Assembly (NCBI GenBank): GCA_945907085.1
Contig: CAMDSS010000027.1
Coordinates: 1 to 14,046 of the forward strand
Direction: 5' to 3'
DNA from: Cyanobium sp. NIES-981
GTDB lineage: Bacteria > Cyanobacteriota > Cyanobacteriia > PCC-6307 > Cyanobiaceae
DNA length: 14,046 bases
Shown piece after piece: positions 1 through 6,585 of this stretch (position 1 is the stretch's first letter; every line of letters begins with the position of its first letter). A program made the translations under genes and the position numbers. The notes under the pieces were generated by a model. It was not told the origin of the DNA. It was given only the letters and a program-made list of their open reading frames with translations, and searched no databases.

Positions 1-1
1 G

Positions 2-544
2 CCGCTGCTGTGGTTGGCGGTGTTGGGCGGCCGCACGGCCACAAGCCTGATCGAAGTGCACGACGTGCGCTTTGTGGCCGGAACCAGCATCGATGACACC
101 ATCCCCGAGCTGCGGCGCCAATGGTTCGGGAGGCGCGAGGGCCTGCATCTGGATGCCTACATGGCGGTGCGGGCCGTGGATGGCTGGGGGGTGAGCCTGG
201 GGCACGAGCCTGCCGCGCCCCGGCCCGAGCGGCTGTGGTTCGTGAACCTGGGCGCCTACCGCCCCGATTCCCTGGCCGAACTGCACCACTTCGGCTTGGT
301 GGTGGCCAGCTCTCCCCAGGCCGCCAAGGCCACCGCAAAAGCCGCCGCCAAGCGCCAGTGGCTGCGGGGAGCGCTGCAGCAGCACAAGGACGATCTCTGC
401 GCCGTGGACGATTGCCTGGCGATTGAGCAGTTGGAGCTGCTCGGTGGTGGGCGCTGGCATGTGCAGCTCACGCCCCACCCCGAGGGCTCCAGCCAGCCCC
501 AGGTGCCGGATTGGTTCGGTTACCGGCGCATCGATCGAGGATGA
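2..544 (+). CDS. DUF1543 domain protein, 5' end cut by the window
   Basis: The reading frame is open from base 2 and runs to TGA at 542-544, giving about 180 visible residues. The first codons read P-L-L-W-L-A-V-L-G-G-R, which looks like the true N-terminus, so only a few residues are probably missing; TTG at 14 is a possible but less likely start. The protein matches the DUF1543 family, which carries one or two copies of a short domain. Here two copies can be seen: one around 'EVHDVRFVAG' and 'LRRQWFG', and a second from about residue 75 starting at 'LWFVNLGAY' and rich in Ala/Lys. The molecular function is unknown. There is no signal peptide or membrane segment. It lies 72 bases upstream of mtnA on the same strand, so co-transcription is possible, but nothing in the sequence ties it to methionine salvage. 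Confidence 0.72.
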   Translation, partial: PLLWLAVLGGRTATSLIEVHDVRFVAGTSIDDTIPELRRQWFGRREGLHLDAYMAVRAVDGWGVSLGHEPAAPRPERLWFVNLGAYRPDSLAELHHFGLVVASSPQAAKATAKAAAKRQWLRGALQQHKDDLCAVDDCLAIEQLELLGGGRWHVQLTPHPEGSSQPQVPDWFGYRRIDRG

Positions 545-616
545 AGCCCGCAGCTGAGGGGCGGTTAGCGGGGATGATCGGTTCAGGCACGATTGCGGCG
601 CGCGGCGCCCTTCCCC

Positions 617-1729
617 ATGAACATCGACGGCAAGGCTTGGCGCACCATTTGGCTGGAGGAGGGTGGCCGCTCGATCGGTGTGATCGACCAGACCCAGCTG
701 CCCCATCACTTCACCACCCGCAGCATCGCCAGCCTGGATGGGGCGGCCGAGGCGATCAGCACCATGGTGGTGCGCGGGGCCCCGTTGATCGGGGTGACCG
801 GTGCCTACGGGTTGATGCTGGCCCTGCAGGCCGATCCCTCGGATGGGTCCCTGGCCGCAGCGTTTGAGCAGCTCAATGCCACCCGCCCCACGGCGGTCAA
901 CCTGCGCTGGGCCCTGGAGCGCGTGCGCGCCAAGGTGGCCGGGCTGCAGCCGGCTGAGCGGGCCGAGGCCGCCAAGGCCGAGGCGGGGGCCATCGCTGAA
1001 GAAGACGTCGCCATGGGCGCGTCCATAGGCGAGCACGGCCTGCAGGTCTTTCAGCAGTTGGCAGCGGCCCGCCCAGCCGAGCGCCAAGGCCAACCCTTCA
1101 ACGTGCTCACCCACTGCAACGCCGGTTGGCTGGCCACCGTGGATTGGGGTACGGCCCTCGCTCCGATTTACAAGGCCCACCGGGCCGGCCTCCCCATCCA
1201 CGTGTGGGTGGATGAAACCCGCCCCCGCAACCAGGGGGCCAGCCTGACGGCCTTTGAGTTGGGCCGCGAAGGGGTGCCCCATACGGTGATCGTCGACAAC
1301 GCCGGCGGCCATTTGATGCAACACGGCCAAGTGGATGCGGTGATCGTGGGCACCGATCGCACCACCCGCACCGGCGATGTGTGCAACAAGATCGGCACCT
1401 ACCTCAAGGCCCTCGCCGCCCACGACAACGGCGTGCCCTTTTATGTGGCCCTGCCGGCTTCCACCATCGATTGGACCATCGGCGATGGGGTGGCCGAAAT
1501 CCCGATCGAGGCCCGCTCCGCCCAGGAGGTCACCCATATCCAGGGGCTGATCAGCTCAGGTTCGGCCGCGGGTCAACTGGCCAGCGTGCAACTCACCCCT
1601 GATGGCAGCGCTGGTTTTAATCCGGCCTTTGATGTCACGCCGGCCCGCTTGGTGTCAGCCCTGATCACCGAGCGTGGCGTGGCGGCGGCCAGTGAAGAGG
1701 GCCTCAAGGGGTTGTACGGCAATGCTTGA
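617..1729 (+). CDS. mtnA: S-methyl-5-thioribose-1-phosphate isomerase (MtnA)
   Basis: MtnA (EC 5.3.1.23) converts the aldose 5-methylthioribose-1-phosphate to the ketose ribulose form in the cytosol. Homologues also accept 5-deoxyribose-1-phosphate. The 370-residue product is close to the family length of about 350. Visible hallmarks are RGAP at 53-56, PTAVNL at 91-96, LTHCNAG around catalytic Cys167, the GTDR segment with catalytic Asp247 followed by GDVCNKIGTY, and the closing NPAFDVTP block near 335-342. Cys167 and Asp247 correspond to Cys160 and Asp240 of Bacillus subtilis MtnA. I chose ATG 617 because 'MNIDGKAW' fits family N-termini; a TTG at 593 would add eight unconserved residues. 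There is no clear Shine-Dalgarno. The stop overlaps the next gene by 8 bases, so the aldolase is probably translationally coupled. Confidence 0.95.
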   Translation: MNIDGKAWRTIWLEEGGRSIGVIDQTQLPHHFTTRSIASLDGAAEAISTMVVRGAPLIGVTGAYGLMLALQADPSDGSLAAAFEQLNATRPTAVNLRWALERVRAKVAGLQPAERAEAAKAEAGAIAEEDVAMGASIGEHGLQVFQQLAAARPAERQGQPFNVLTHCNAGWLATVDWGTALAPIYKAHRAGLPIHVWVDETRPRNQGASLTAFELGREGVPHTVIVDNAGGHLMQHGQVDAVIVGTDRTTRTGDVCNKIGTYLKALAAHDNGVPFYVALPASTIDWTIGDGVAEIPIEARSAQEVTHIQGLISSGSAAGQLASVQLTPDGSAGFNPAFDVTPARLVSALITERGVAAASEEGLKGLYGNA

Positions 1730-2372
1730 ACTTGAGCTGCGGCAGCAGATGGTGGCGGTAGCCCGCCGCATGAACGCCTCCGGCATCAACCAGGGCACGT
1801 CTGGCAATCTCTCGGCCCGCCTCGCGGATGGATTGCTGATTACCCCCAGCTCCATGCCCTACGAGCTCATGGAGCCCGAAGACCTGGTGGTGATGGATTT
1901 CGAGGGTCACCACCAAGGCTCACGCAAGCCCTCATCGGAATGGCACCTCCATGCCGACATCCTGCGGAGCCGCCCAGAGATTGGGGCGGTGGTGCATTGC
2001 CACTCGATCCATGCCACGGCCCTGGCCTGCCACGGACGATCAATCCCCAGCTTTCACTACATGGTGGCCATGGCCGGCAACGACACGATTCGGTGCGCCC
2101 CCTATTCCACCTTTGGAACCCAGGCCCTCTCCCGCGATGCGGTTCTGGCCCTCGAAGGCAGGCTGGCTTGCCTGCTTGCCCAGCACGGCCAGGTCAGCCT
2201 CGGGGCGACCTTGGACCAGGCCCTGCGGCTGGCGATTGAGGTGGAAACCCTGGCCCATATGTATCTCCAGGCCTTGGTTCTTGGTGAGCCGCCGCTGCTG
2301 GCGGCCGAAGAGATGGCCCGGGTGATTGCCCTGATGGGCGCCATGCACTACGGCCGATCCCCTACGGCCTAA
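1722..2372 (+). CDS. Class II aldolase, L-fuculose-phosphate aldolase type (likely 5-deoxyribulose-/methylthioribulose-1-phosphate aldolase)
   Basis: A 216-residue zinc-dependent class II aldolase/adducin-family enzyme. Its key residues fall at the same numbers as in E. coli FucA: Glu73 (in PSSEW), zinc ligands His92 and His94 (HCH) and His155 (AQHG), plus Tyr113. The phosphate-binding segment NQGTSGN is at 23-29 and TPSSMPYE at 41-48. The blocks 'IPSFHYMVA' and 'CAPYSTFGT' are FucA-like rather than MtnB-like. FucA enzymes split a ketose-1-phosphate into DHAP and an aldehyde. Because ATG 1722 lies within the last codons of mtnA (8-base overlap), the likely substrates are the products of MtnA, giving DHAP plus acetaldehyde or methylthioacetaldehyde. 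The family call is firm; the substrate is inference. Its 3' end overlaps the convergent gltS by 11 bases. Confidence 0.9.
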   Translation: MLELELRQQMVAVARRMNASGINQGTSGNLSARLADGLLITPSSMPYELMEPEDLVVMDFEGHHQGSRKPSSEWHLHADILRSRPEIGAVVHCHSIHATALACHGRSIPSFHYMVAMAGNDTIRCAPYSTFGTQALSRDAVLALEGRLACLLAQHGQVSLGATLDQALRLAIEVETLAHMYLQALVLGEPPLLAAEEMARVIALMGAMHYGRSPTA

Positions 2373-3714
2373 TGGCCCCTTTGGGAGCCGTGGGTAGTCG
2401 CGCCAGCAGGAGCCCGCCTCCGGCCAGCAGCAGGGTGATGGCCAGGCAGAGGACTGCCCAGGTTTGGAGTCCCCAGGTCATCACGGCCAGGGGAGCTAAC
2501 ACCGTGACGACACCACCGGCGAGGACCGGCTGCAGCACCAATTGCTTGATGGAGAAGGGGGCGAGGGTGGCGCTCTTGGCTTCCGGGTCGGCCAGCCCCA
2601 ACAGCAGTAGGCCGGTGGCTGCCACGCCGGTGGCCTGGCCAAATTCGGTGATGCCCCGCTCAAACCAGGGGGCCGGCAGCATCGGTTTGGAGAGCACCAG
2701 CAACCCGAACAAATTCCAGCCCAGGCCCGCCCCGGCCAGGATGGTGAGGGGCAGCCAGTCGTGGAGCAACAGGGGCAGGTTGAGGCCAGCCATGGCTGCG
2801 GTGATCAACACATCGGTGGCCAGGCCGGCGGTTTTTGATTGGAGTTGAGCGGTGGCCAGGCCGGTTTGGCCCGTGCGCTCCAGCAGCAGTTGCACGAGTA
2901 GGGATCCCACCAGGGCGAGGGGAAACAGGGGCATGGTCTGCACCACCTGCTCCATCCCATCGCTAATGCGGGGCGCCACCGCCAACAGCACCTGCTGCAT
3001 GCCGAGGGCAACCACCACCGCTACGCCACAGCAGCCGAGGTTGGTGGCCAGGCTTTGGGCCCCTTCCCACCAAGGGCCACGGCTGGTTGAAGGTGGGGTG
3101 GCAGCGTCATTGCCGCCAGCTGCGGAGCCAATCCATTGGAACTGGCGGGCCAGGATCACCAGCACGGATCCAAGCACCACGGAGCTCACCAGGCCCACCG
3201 TGGCCATGGCCAGGCCGAGATCCCGGCCGCCAGTAAATCCGAAGCTGGCGTAGATCGGCCCCATCACCGCAGCTGATCCGTGGCCGCCCTCGAAGCCCAC
3301 TTCGATCAGGCAAGCCATCAGGGGGTGCACCCCCAGCCACGGGATCAGGATTCCCAGCACCACCAGGGCGCCCACCAGGTATTGGCCAAAGCCGAGGGTG
3401 AGGCCGAGCAGCAGTTGGGCGCTGGCTGGTCGCCACAACTCCCCGGCGCTGGGAAGGGGTTTGCCCAGCAGCATGGTGGAGAACACCAGGGTCATCAGCA
3501 CCGCCGGCAGGTTGACCCAACGGTCGGTGAGGCCCATGGGCAACACATGGGCCACGCCAAAGGGGCCAATCAGCAGGCCGATCAGGCCGGACACCAGGGC
3601 CGCAGGCAGCCCAATCCGTTGCAGGCCGGTGGCCGCGCCCAGACCACGGCCCAGAACCACCAAGCCACCCAAAGCGGCAATGCTGAGGGCTAGGGCAACG
3701 GCAGTGGGGCCCAT
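2362..3714 (-). CDS. gltS: Sodium/glutamate symporter (GltS/ESS family)
   Basis: A 450-residue integral membrane protein with roughly ten or more hydrophobic segments across its length. The two family signature regions are visible. The first is a glycine-rich re-entrant segment with 'VGFEGGHGSAAVMGP' (about 139-153). The second, 'TEFGQATGVAATG' (about 356-368), is its pseudo-symmetric partner in the C-terminal half. A hydrophilic loop at about 192-216 separates the halves, as in other GltS proteins. The family carries glutamate with sodium across the inner membrane. It is longer than E. coli GltS (about 400 residues), mainly through the loop and the C-terminal end. ATG 3714-3712 directly follows the stop of the upstream S9 peptidase with no spacer, so both are surely on one transcript. 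Substrate specificity cannot be read from the sequence. Confidence 0.88.
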   Translation of the reverse strand: MGPTAVALALSIAALGGLVVLGRGLGAATGLQRIGLPAALVSGLIGLLIGPFGVAHVLPMGLTDRWVNLPAVLMTLVFSTMLLGKPLPSAGELWRPASAQLLLGLTLGFGQYLVGALVVLGILIPWLGVHPLMACLIEVGFEGGHGSAAVMGPIYASFGFTGGRDLGLAMATVGLVSSVVLGSVLVILARQFQWIGSAAGGNDAATPPSTSRGPWWEGAQSLATNLGCCGVAVVVALGMQQVLLAVAPRISDGMEQVVQTMPLFPLALVGSLLVQLLLERTGQTGLATAQLQSKTAGLATDVLITAAMAGLNLPLLLHDWLPLTILAGAGLGWNLFGLLVLSKPMLPAPWFERGITEFGQATGVAATGLLLLGLADPEAKSATLAPFSIKQLVLQPVLAGGVVTVLAPLAVMTWGLQTWAVLCLAITLLLAGGGLLLARLPTAPKGAIRP

Positions 3715-5637
3715 TTAGGTGGCCTGCTGCAGGCCGAAGTGTTTTGCAAAAAACGCCTCGGTGGACTCCAGCACCTGGATTTGGGTGTCGCTGCTCTTAA
3801 AGCCATGGCCCTCGCCGGGGAACAGGTGAACCTCCACGGGAATGGCTTGGCTGCGCAGGGCCTCGGCCATGGCTTCGGTTTGGGCTGGGGGCACCACCTT
3901 GTCGTCTAGGCCTTGAAAAAAGATCACCGGGCAGCGAATCTTCTCGGCGTGCTGCAGGGGGGATCGGGCCGCGTAGGTGGCTTGGTCGGCCGGCCAGGGG
4001 CCGATCAAACCATCGAGATAGCGGGCTTCAAAGCGATGGGTCTCGCGGGCCAACGCGCCCAAATCAGCAACGCCGTACCGACTGGCCCCGGCGCGAAAGA
4101 CATCGGTGAAGCACAGGGCAGCCAGGGCGGTGAAGCCCCCCGCGCTGCCGCCTTCGATGGCGATGCGGGTGGCTGCGGCCCATCCCTGGTCCACCACGGC
4201 CTGGGCCGCAGCCGCACAGTCGGCCACATCGACAACCCCCCATTGGCCATCGAGGCGCTCGCGGTAGGCGCGGCCAAAGCCGGTGGAGCCGCCGTAATTC
4301 ACATCGACCACACCCCAGCCGCGGCTGGTCCAAAACTGAATGCCCAGGTTCAGGCCGGTGCGGGCCATGCCCGTGGGGCCGCTGTGGCCCTTCACCAGCA
4401 ACGGGGCCTCGGGGTTGCCGCCGTTGCAAGGGGGGTAGTACCAGGCCTGGGTGGGCCGCTCGCCATGGCCCGGAAACCACAGTTGCTGGGGTTGGCTGAT
4501 GGCTGCTGGATCCAAGGGGCTTGGGGCGGCTGGCGTGTGCTGCCAGAGGCCGCTGGCGATCTCCAGCTCCAAGAGGCCTGACGGGGTGGTGGGATTGCTG
4601 GCCACGCAGACCAGGCGGCCTGCCTCGGCAGAGAGCCCGGCCAGGTCGGTGAAGGGTTGCCCAATGGGTTGCCAGTGGGGCGGACCTTCTGTTGCTACCA
4701 GACCCAGTTGCCACTGCCCTTGGCTGCAGGCGGCGGCGACCAGCTGCTCCCCATCCCAGGCGGTGGTGCGCATGCCGTACACCCATTGGGGCATGGCGAA
4801 TTCGGCGGCCATCTCTAGGAGCGTTTGGCCTTGGCCGGAGTTGGGGTCAAAGCGCTGCAGGTTCCACCAGCCGCTGGCATCGCTGGCCACCACCAAGGCC
4901 GGCTTCCCTGTCTTGGTGGTGATCCAGAGGGGCTGAAACACCGATAGGGCCTGGGCTGGGCTTGATCCAGCGATCGGCTTGGCCTGCTCCAGGGCCCCGG
5001 ATGGGCCAACGCGGGCCAGCCACAGCTGGCTGCGTTCCCAGGGCATGCACGGTTGCTGCCATTCCACCCAGGCCAGCCAGTGGCCATCGGGGCTCAAGCT
5101 GGCGTAGCCGCAGAAATCCACCGGTTCATGCAGGGCGATCGGTTCGCCCCCAGCCAGGGGTATGGCCACCAGGTGGTCGCGGCCATGGGCTTCCATCACG
5201 CCCACCCAGCGCCGACGGACTGGATCGATCAGTCCGTCGGCGAAGGCCCTCTCCCCTGGCTCCACTAGGCGCCTGGGCGGGGCCCCTGGGGCGCCGGATG
5301 GGTCGATGGGCAGGTGGTACAGGCACCGGTCGCCGTCGTGAACCAGCACCAGCTCGCCTCCTGCCACCGCAAAGACGCCTCCGCCGTATTCGTGGACGCG
5401 GCTCCGCAGGTTCCAGTTGCCTGGGGTGAGCTCGAGGGGTTGGGGGTTGGGGTCGCAGCTCCGCGATGGCGCTGGCTTCACCAGCAAGGTGGTGCGCCCC
5501 TTTTCGTGGGGCCGCTGCTCCAGCCAAAACAACCGGCCCCCTTCCAGCAACGGCTCTTTGACGGCGGGGGTGCGACCCACCACGCTGGCTGCGGCCAGGG
5601 GCTGATGGGGTTGGGGCTGACGTGCTGCGGCGCTCAA
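3715..5637 (-). CDS. S9 family prolyl-oligopeptidase-like serine peptidase
   Basis: A 640-residue protein with an N-terminal beta-propeller region (about 20-380, for example 'ASLSPDGHWLAWVEW') and a C-terminal alpha/beta-hydrolase domain (about 385-635). The catalytic triad is visible: Ser498 in GGSAGGF, Asp579 in GLDDKVVPP and His611 in GEGHGF. The oxyanion region 'HSGPTG' is at 418-423. Family members cleave short peptides, and the propeller limits access. There is no signal peptide, so it is probably cytosolic. The frame stays open upstream through the antisense of def, but homology-like sequence begins near 'VVGRTPAVKEP'. I chose TTG 5637-5635 because GGAG sits 5 bases upstream; GTG 5583 or 5580 are alternatives. 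gltS follows with zero spacing. The gene contains a perfect 13-bp inverted repeat at 5210-5242. Confidence 0.88.
   Translation of the reverse strand: MSAAARQPQPHQPLAAASVVGRTPAVKEPLLEGGRLFWLEQRPHEKGRTTLLVKPAPSRSCDPNPQPLELTPGNWNLRSRVHEYGGGVFAVAGGELVLVHDGDRCLYHLPIDPSGAPGAPPRRLVEPGERAFADGLIDPVRRRWVGVMEAHGRDHLVAIPLAGGEPIALHEPVDFCGYASLSPDGHWLAWVEWQQPCMPWERSQLWLARVGPSGALEQAKPIAGSSPAQALSVFQPLWITTKTGKPALVVASDASGWWNLQRFDPNSGQGQTLLEMAAEFAMPQWVYGMRTTAWDGEQLVAAACSQGQWQLGLVATEGPPHWQPIGQPFTDLAGLSAEAGRLVCVASNPTTPSGLLELEIASGLWQHTPAAPSPLDPAAISQPQQLWFPGHGERPTQAWYYPPCNGGNPEAPLLVKGHSGPTGMARTGLNLGIQFWTSRGWGVVDVNYGGSTGFGRAYRERLDGQWGVVDVADCAAAAQAVVDQGWAAATRIAIEGGSAGGFTALAALCFTDVFRAGASRYGVADLGALARETHRFEARYLDGLIGPWPADQATYAARSPLQHAEKIRCPVIFFQGLDDKVVPPAQTEAMAEALRSQAIPVEVHLFPGEGHGFKSSDTQIQVLESTEAFFAKHFGLQQAT
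5210..5242. repeat. Perfect 13-bp inverted repeat inside the S9 peptidase gene
   Basis: The left arm CGCCGACGGACTG (5210-5222) and right arm CAGTCCGTCGGCG (5230-5242) are exact reverse complements, separated by 7 bases (GATCGAT). It is coding: the minus-strand frame reads through it in the propeller region around residues 132-142 of the peptidase. No run of T follows on either strand, so it is not a standard intrinsic terminator. Function is unknown; a recombination scar, a protein-binding site or chance selection of codons are all possible. Confidence 0.8.
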
Positions 5638-5650
5638 GCGTTCTCCAAGA
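5638..5650 (-). promoter_or_regulatory. Shine-Dalgarno region deciding the S9 peptidase start
   Basis: On the minus strand the sequence TTGGAGAACGC stands immediately before the TTG codon at 5637-5635. GGAG is a good match to the 3' end of 16S rRNA with about 5 bases of spacing. It is one of the few clear ribosome binding sites in the window and supports a TTG start over the long upstream open frame and the downstream GTG codons. Confidence 0.5.
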
Positions 5651-5691
5651 CAGGCCGCCTTAGAGTGGGACCCATTCTTTTCAATACCAGC

Positions 5692-6297
5692 TTGGCGCGC
5701 AGCTTCGCCCAATTGGCTCGCAATGCGGAGCAATCCAGCCGGAGTGTTCAGGTGCCGAAGGTGGCGCTTGAGGTTTCCCCGATGGAGATCCATACCTTGG
5801 GGAATCGGGTGCTGCGCCAGTCCGCCAAGCGCATCAGCAAGGTGGATGAATCGGTGCGGGATTTGGCGCGCGACATGCTGCGCAGCATGTACACGGCCCA
5901 TGGCATTGGTTTGGCGGCTCCCCAAGTGGGCGTGCACAAGCAGCTCTTGGTGATTGATCTCGATCCCGAAAATGCCGCCACCCCACCGATGGTGTTGGTG
6001 AATCCTGAGATCAGTTCCTTCGGGGCTGGCATCGAGACCTACGAAGAAGGCTGCCTCAGCATCCCGGGGGTTTACCTCAATGTTGTGCGGCCATCGGTGG
6101 TTGAGGTCACCTATCGCTGCGAGATGGGTCGCCCCCAGCGGGTCAAGGCCGATGGGCTGCTGGCCCGGTGCATCCAGCACGAAATGGACCATCTCAATGG
6201 CGTGTTGTTCGTGGATCGGGTCACCGATGAGCTCAGCCTCCATGAGGGGCTCAAGGAGAAGGGCTTCAACAGGGCCGACGTTCAAACCATTCGCTGA
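5692..6297 (+). CDS. def: Peptide deformylase
   Basis: Removes the N-formyl group from new polypeptides in the cytosol using a bound divalent metal. All three family motifs are present in the 201-residue product: GIGLAAPQVG at 71-80, EGCLSIPG with metal ligand Cys121, and the HEMDH motif with ligands His163 and His167 and catalytic Glu164. The N-terminal extension of about 30 residues before 'MEIHTLG' is normal for picocyanobacterial deformylases. I placed the start at TTG 5692 because 'ARSFAQLAR' matches the usual N-terminus of these proteins and no ATG fits; the next ATG at 5782 would delete conserved-looking sequence. There is no Shine-Dalgarno. It is divergent from the peptidase with a 54-base gap and is followed 9 bases later by a small membrane protein gene. 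Confidence 0.94.
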   Translation: MARSFAQLARNAEQSSRSVQVPKVALEVSPMEIHTLGNRVLRQSAKRISKVDESVRDLARDMLRSMYTAHGIGLAAPQVGVHKQLLVIDLDPENAATPPMVLVNPEISSFGAGIETYEEGCLSIPGVYLNVVRPSVVEVTYRCEMGRPQRVKADGLLARCIQHEMDHLNGVLFVDRVTDELSLHEGLKEKGFNRADVQTIR

Positions 6298-6306
6298 GAT
6301 TGCGCC

Positions 6307-6504
6307 ATGCCCATGAAACCTCTGGCCGGCCTGATGCTTGGTTTGGCCTGCGTACTGGGGATTGCGGCGACGGGCTCCGTGTTCGAGCTCGCCTATGGCG
6401 ACCCCGATTTGGGCCTGGCCACCACCAGGGTGATCTTGGGCTTGAGCTTGCCCGGCACCTTGGCTGCGCTGGTGCTGGCCATTCGCATCAACAAGCCCAT
6501 TTAG
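6307..6504 (+). CDS. Small two-helix membrane protein of unknown function
   Basis: A 65-residue protein with two hydrophobic segments (about residues 4-24 and 40-60) joined by a short acidic loop 'FELAYGDPDLG', and a basic end 'IRINKPI'. I do not recognise a named family, but the composition and coding quality look like a real inner- or thylakoid-membrane protein. The start is ATG 6307; ATG 6313 two codons later is equally possible. It begins 9 bases after the def stop, so it is probably co-transcribed with def and may depend on def for translation. No function can be assigned. Confidence 0.75.
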   Translation: MPMKPLAGLMLGLACVLGIAATGSVFELAYGDPDLGLATTRVILGLSLPGTLAALVLAIRINKPI

Positions 6505-6522
6505 CTCGCGAATTCGATCCCT

Positions 6523-6531
6523 CCCCCCCCC
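6523..6531. repeat. C9 homopolymer tract upstream of the DUF3747 gene
   Basis: Nine consecutive C residues lie in the 81-base gap between the small membrane protein and the DUF3747 gene, 54 bases before its ATG. The tract sits just upstream of where a -35 element would fall if TACGAT at 6555-6560 is the -10. Such tracts are prone to slippage. Confidence 0.85.
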
Positions 6532-6554
6532 TGGCCTGACCCGGTTGGGGTGCA

Positions 6555-6560
6555 TACGAT
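6555..6560 (+). promoter_or_regulatory. Candidate -10 element of the DUF3747 gene
   Basis: TACGAT matches four of six bases of the TATAAT consensus and lies 25 bases before the ATG at 6586. No convincing -35 is present; the region 6532-6540 (GGCCTGAC) is a weak match at most. Confidence 0.3.
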
Positions 6561-6585
6561 TGGAGTCTCCCTGGTTTGAGCCGCG

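Noticed and set aside
1722..2372. Annotation of the aldolase as MtnB (methylthioribulose-1-phosphate dehydratase) because it follows mtnA.
   Set aside because: The residue pattern PSSEW, HCH, HYM, CAPYSTFGT and AQHG with FucA numbering marks the aldolase branch rather than the dehydratase.
2814..2864. 15-base direct repeat CGGTGGCCAGGCCGG at 2814 and 2850 inside gltS.
   Set aside because: The copies are 36 bases apart in frame and encode similar GLAT segments of a membrane protein; likely codon and composition bias.
3280..3693. A plus-strand open frame rich in His, Gln and Gly within gltS.
   Set aside because: It is the reverse of a Leu/Ala/Val-rich membrane gene, which gives this composition as an artefact. 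It has no domain and no start signal.
5314..5691. An in-frame extension of def upstream over the peptidase gene.
   Set aside because: It reads the antisense of the peptidase and adds residues not seen in deformylases; the family length of about 200 residues fits the TTG at 5692.
5638..6555. The peptidase frame stays open for about 300 codons upstream, antisense to def and the small membrane protein gene.
   Set aside because: The amino acids are Gln/His/Gly-rich and without family features, typical for the antisense of a GC-rich gene. def on the other strand is certain, and a good ribosome binding site supports the TTG at 5637.
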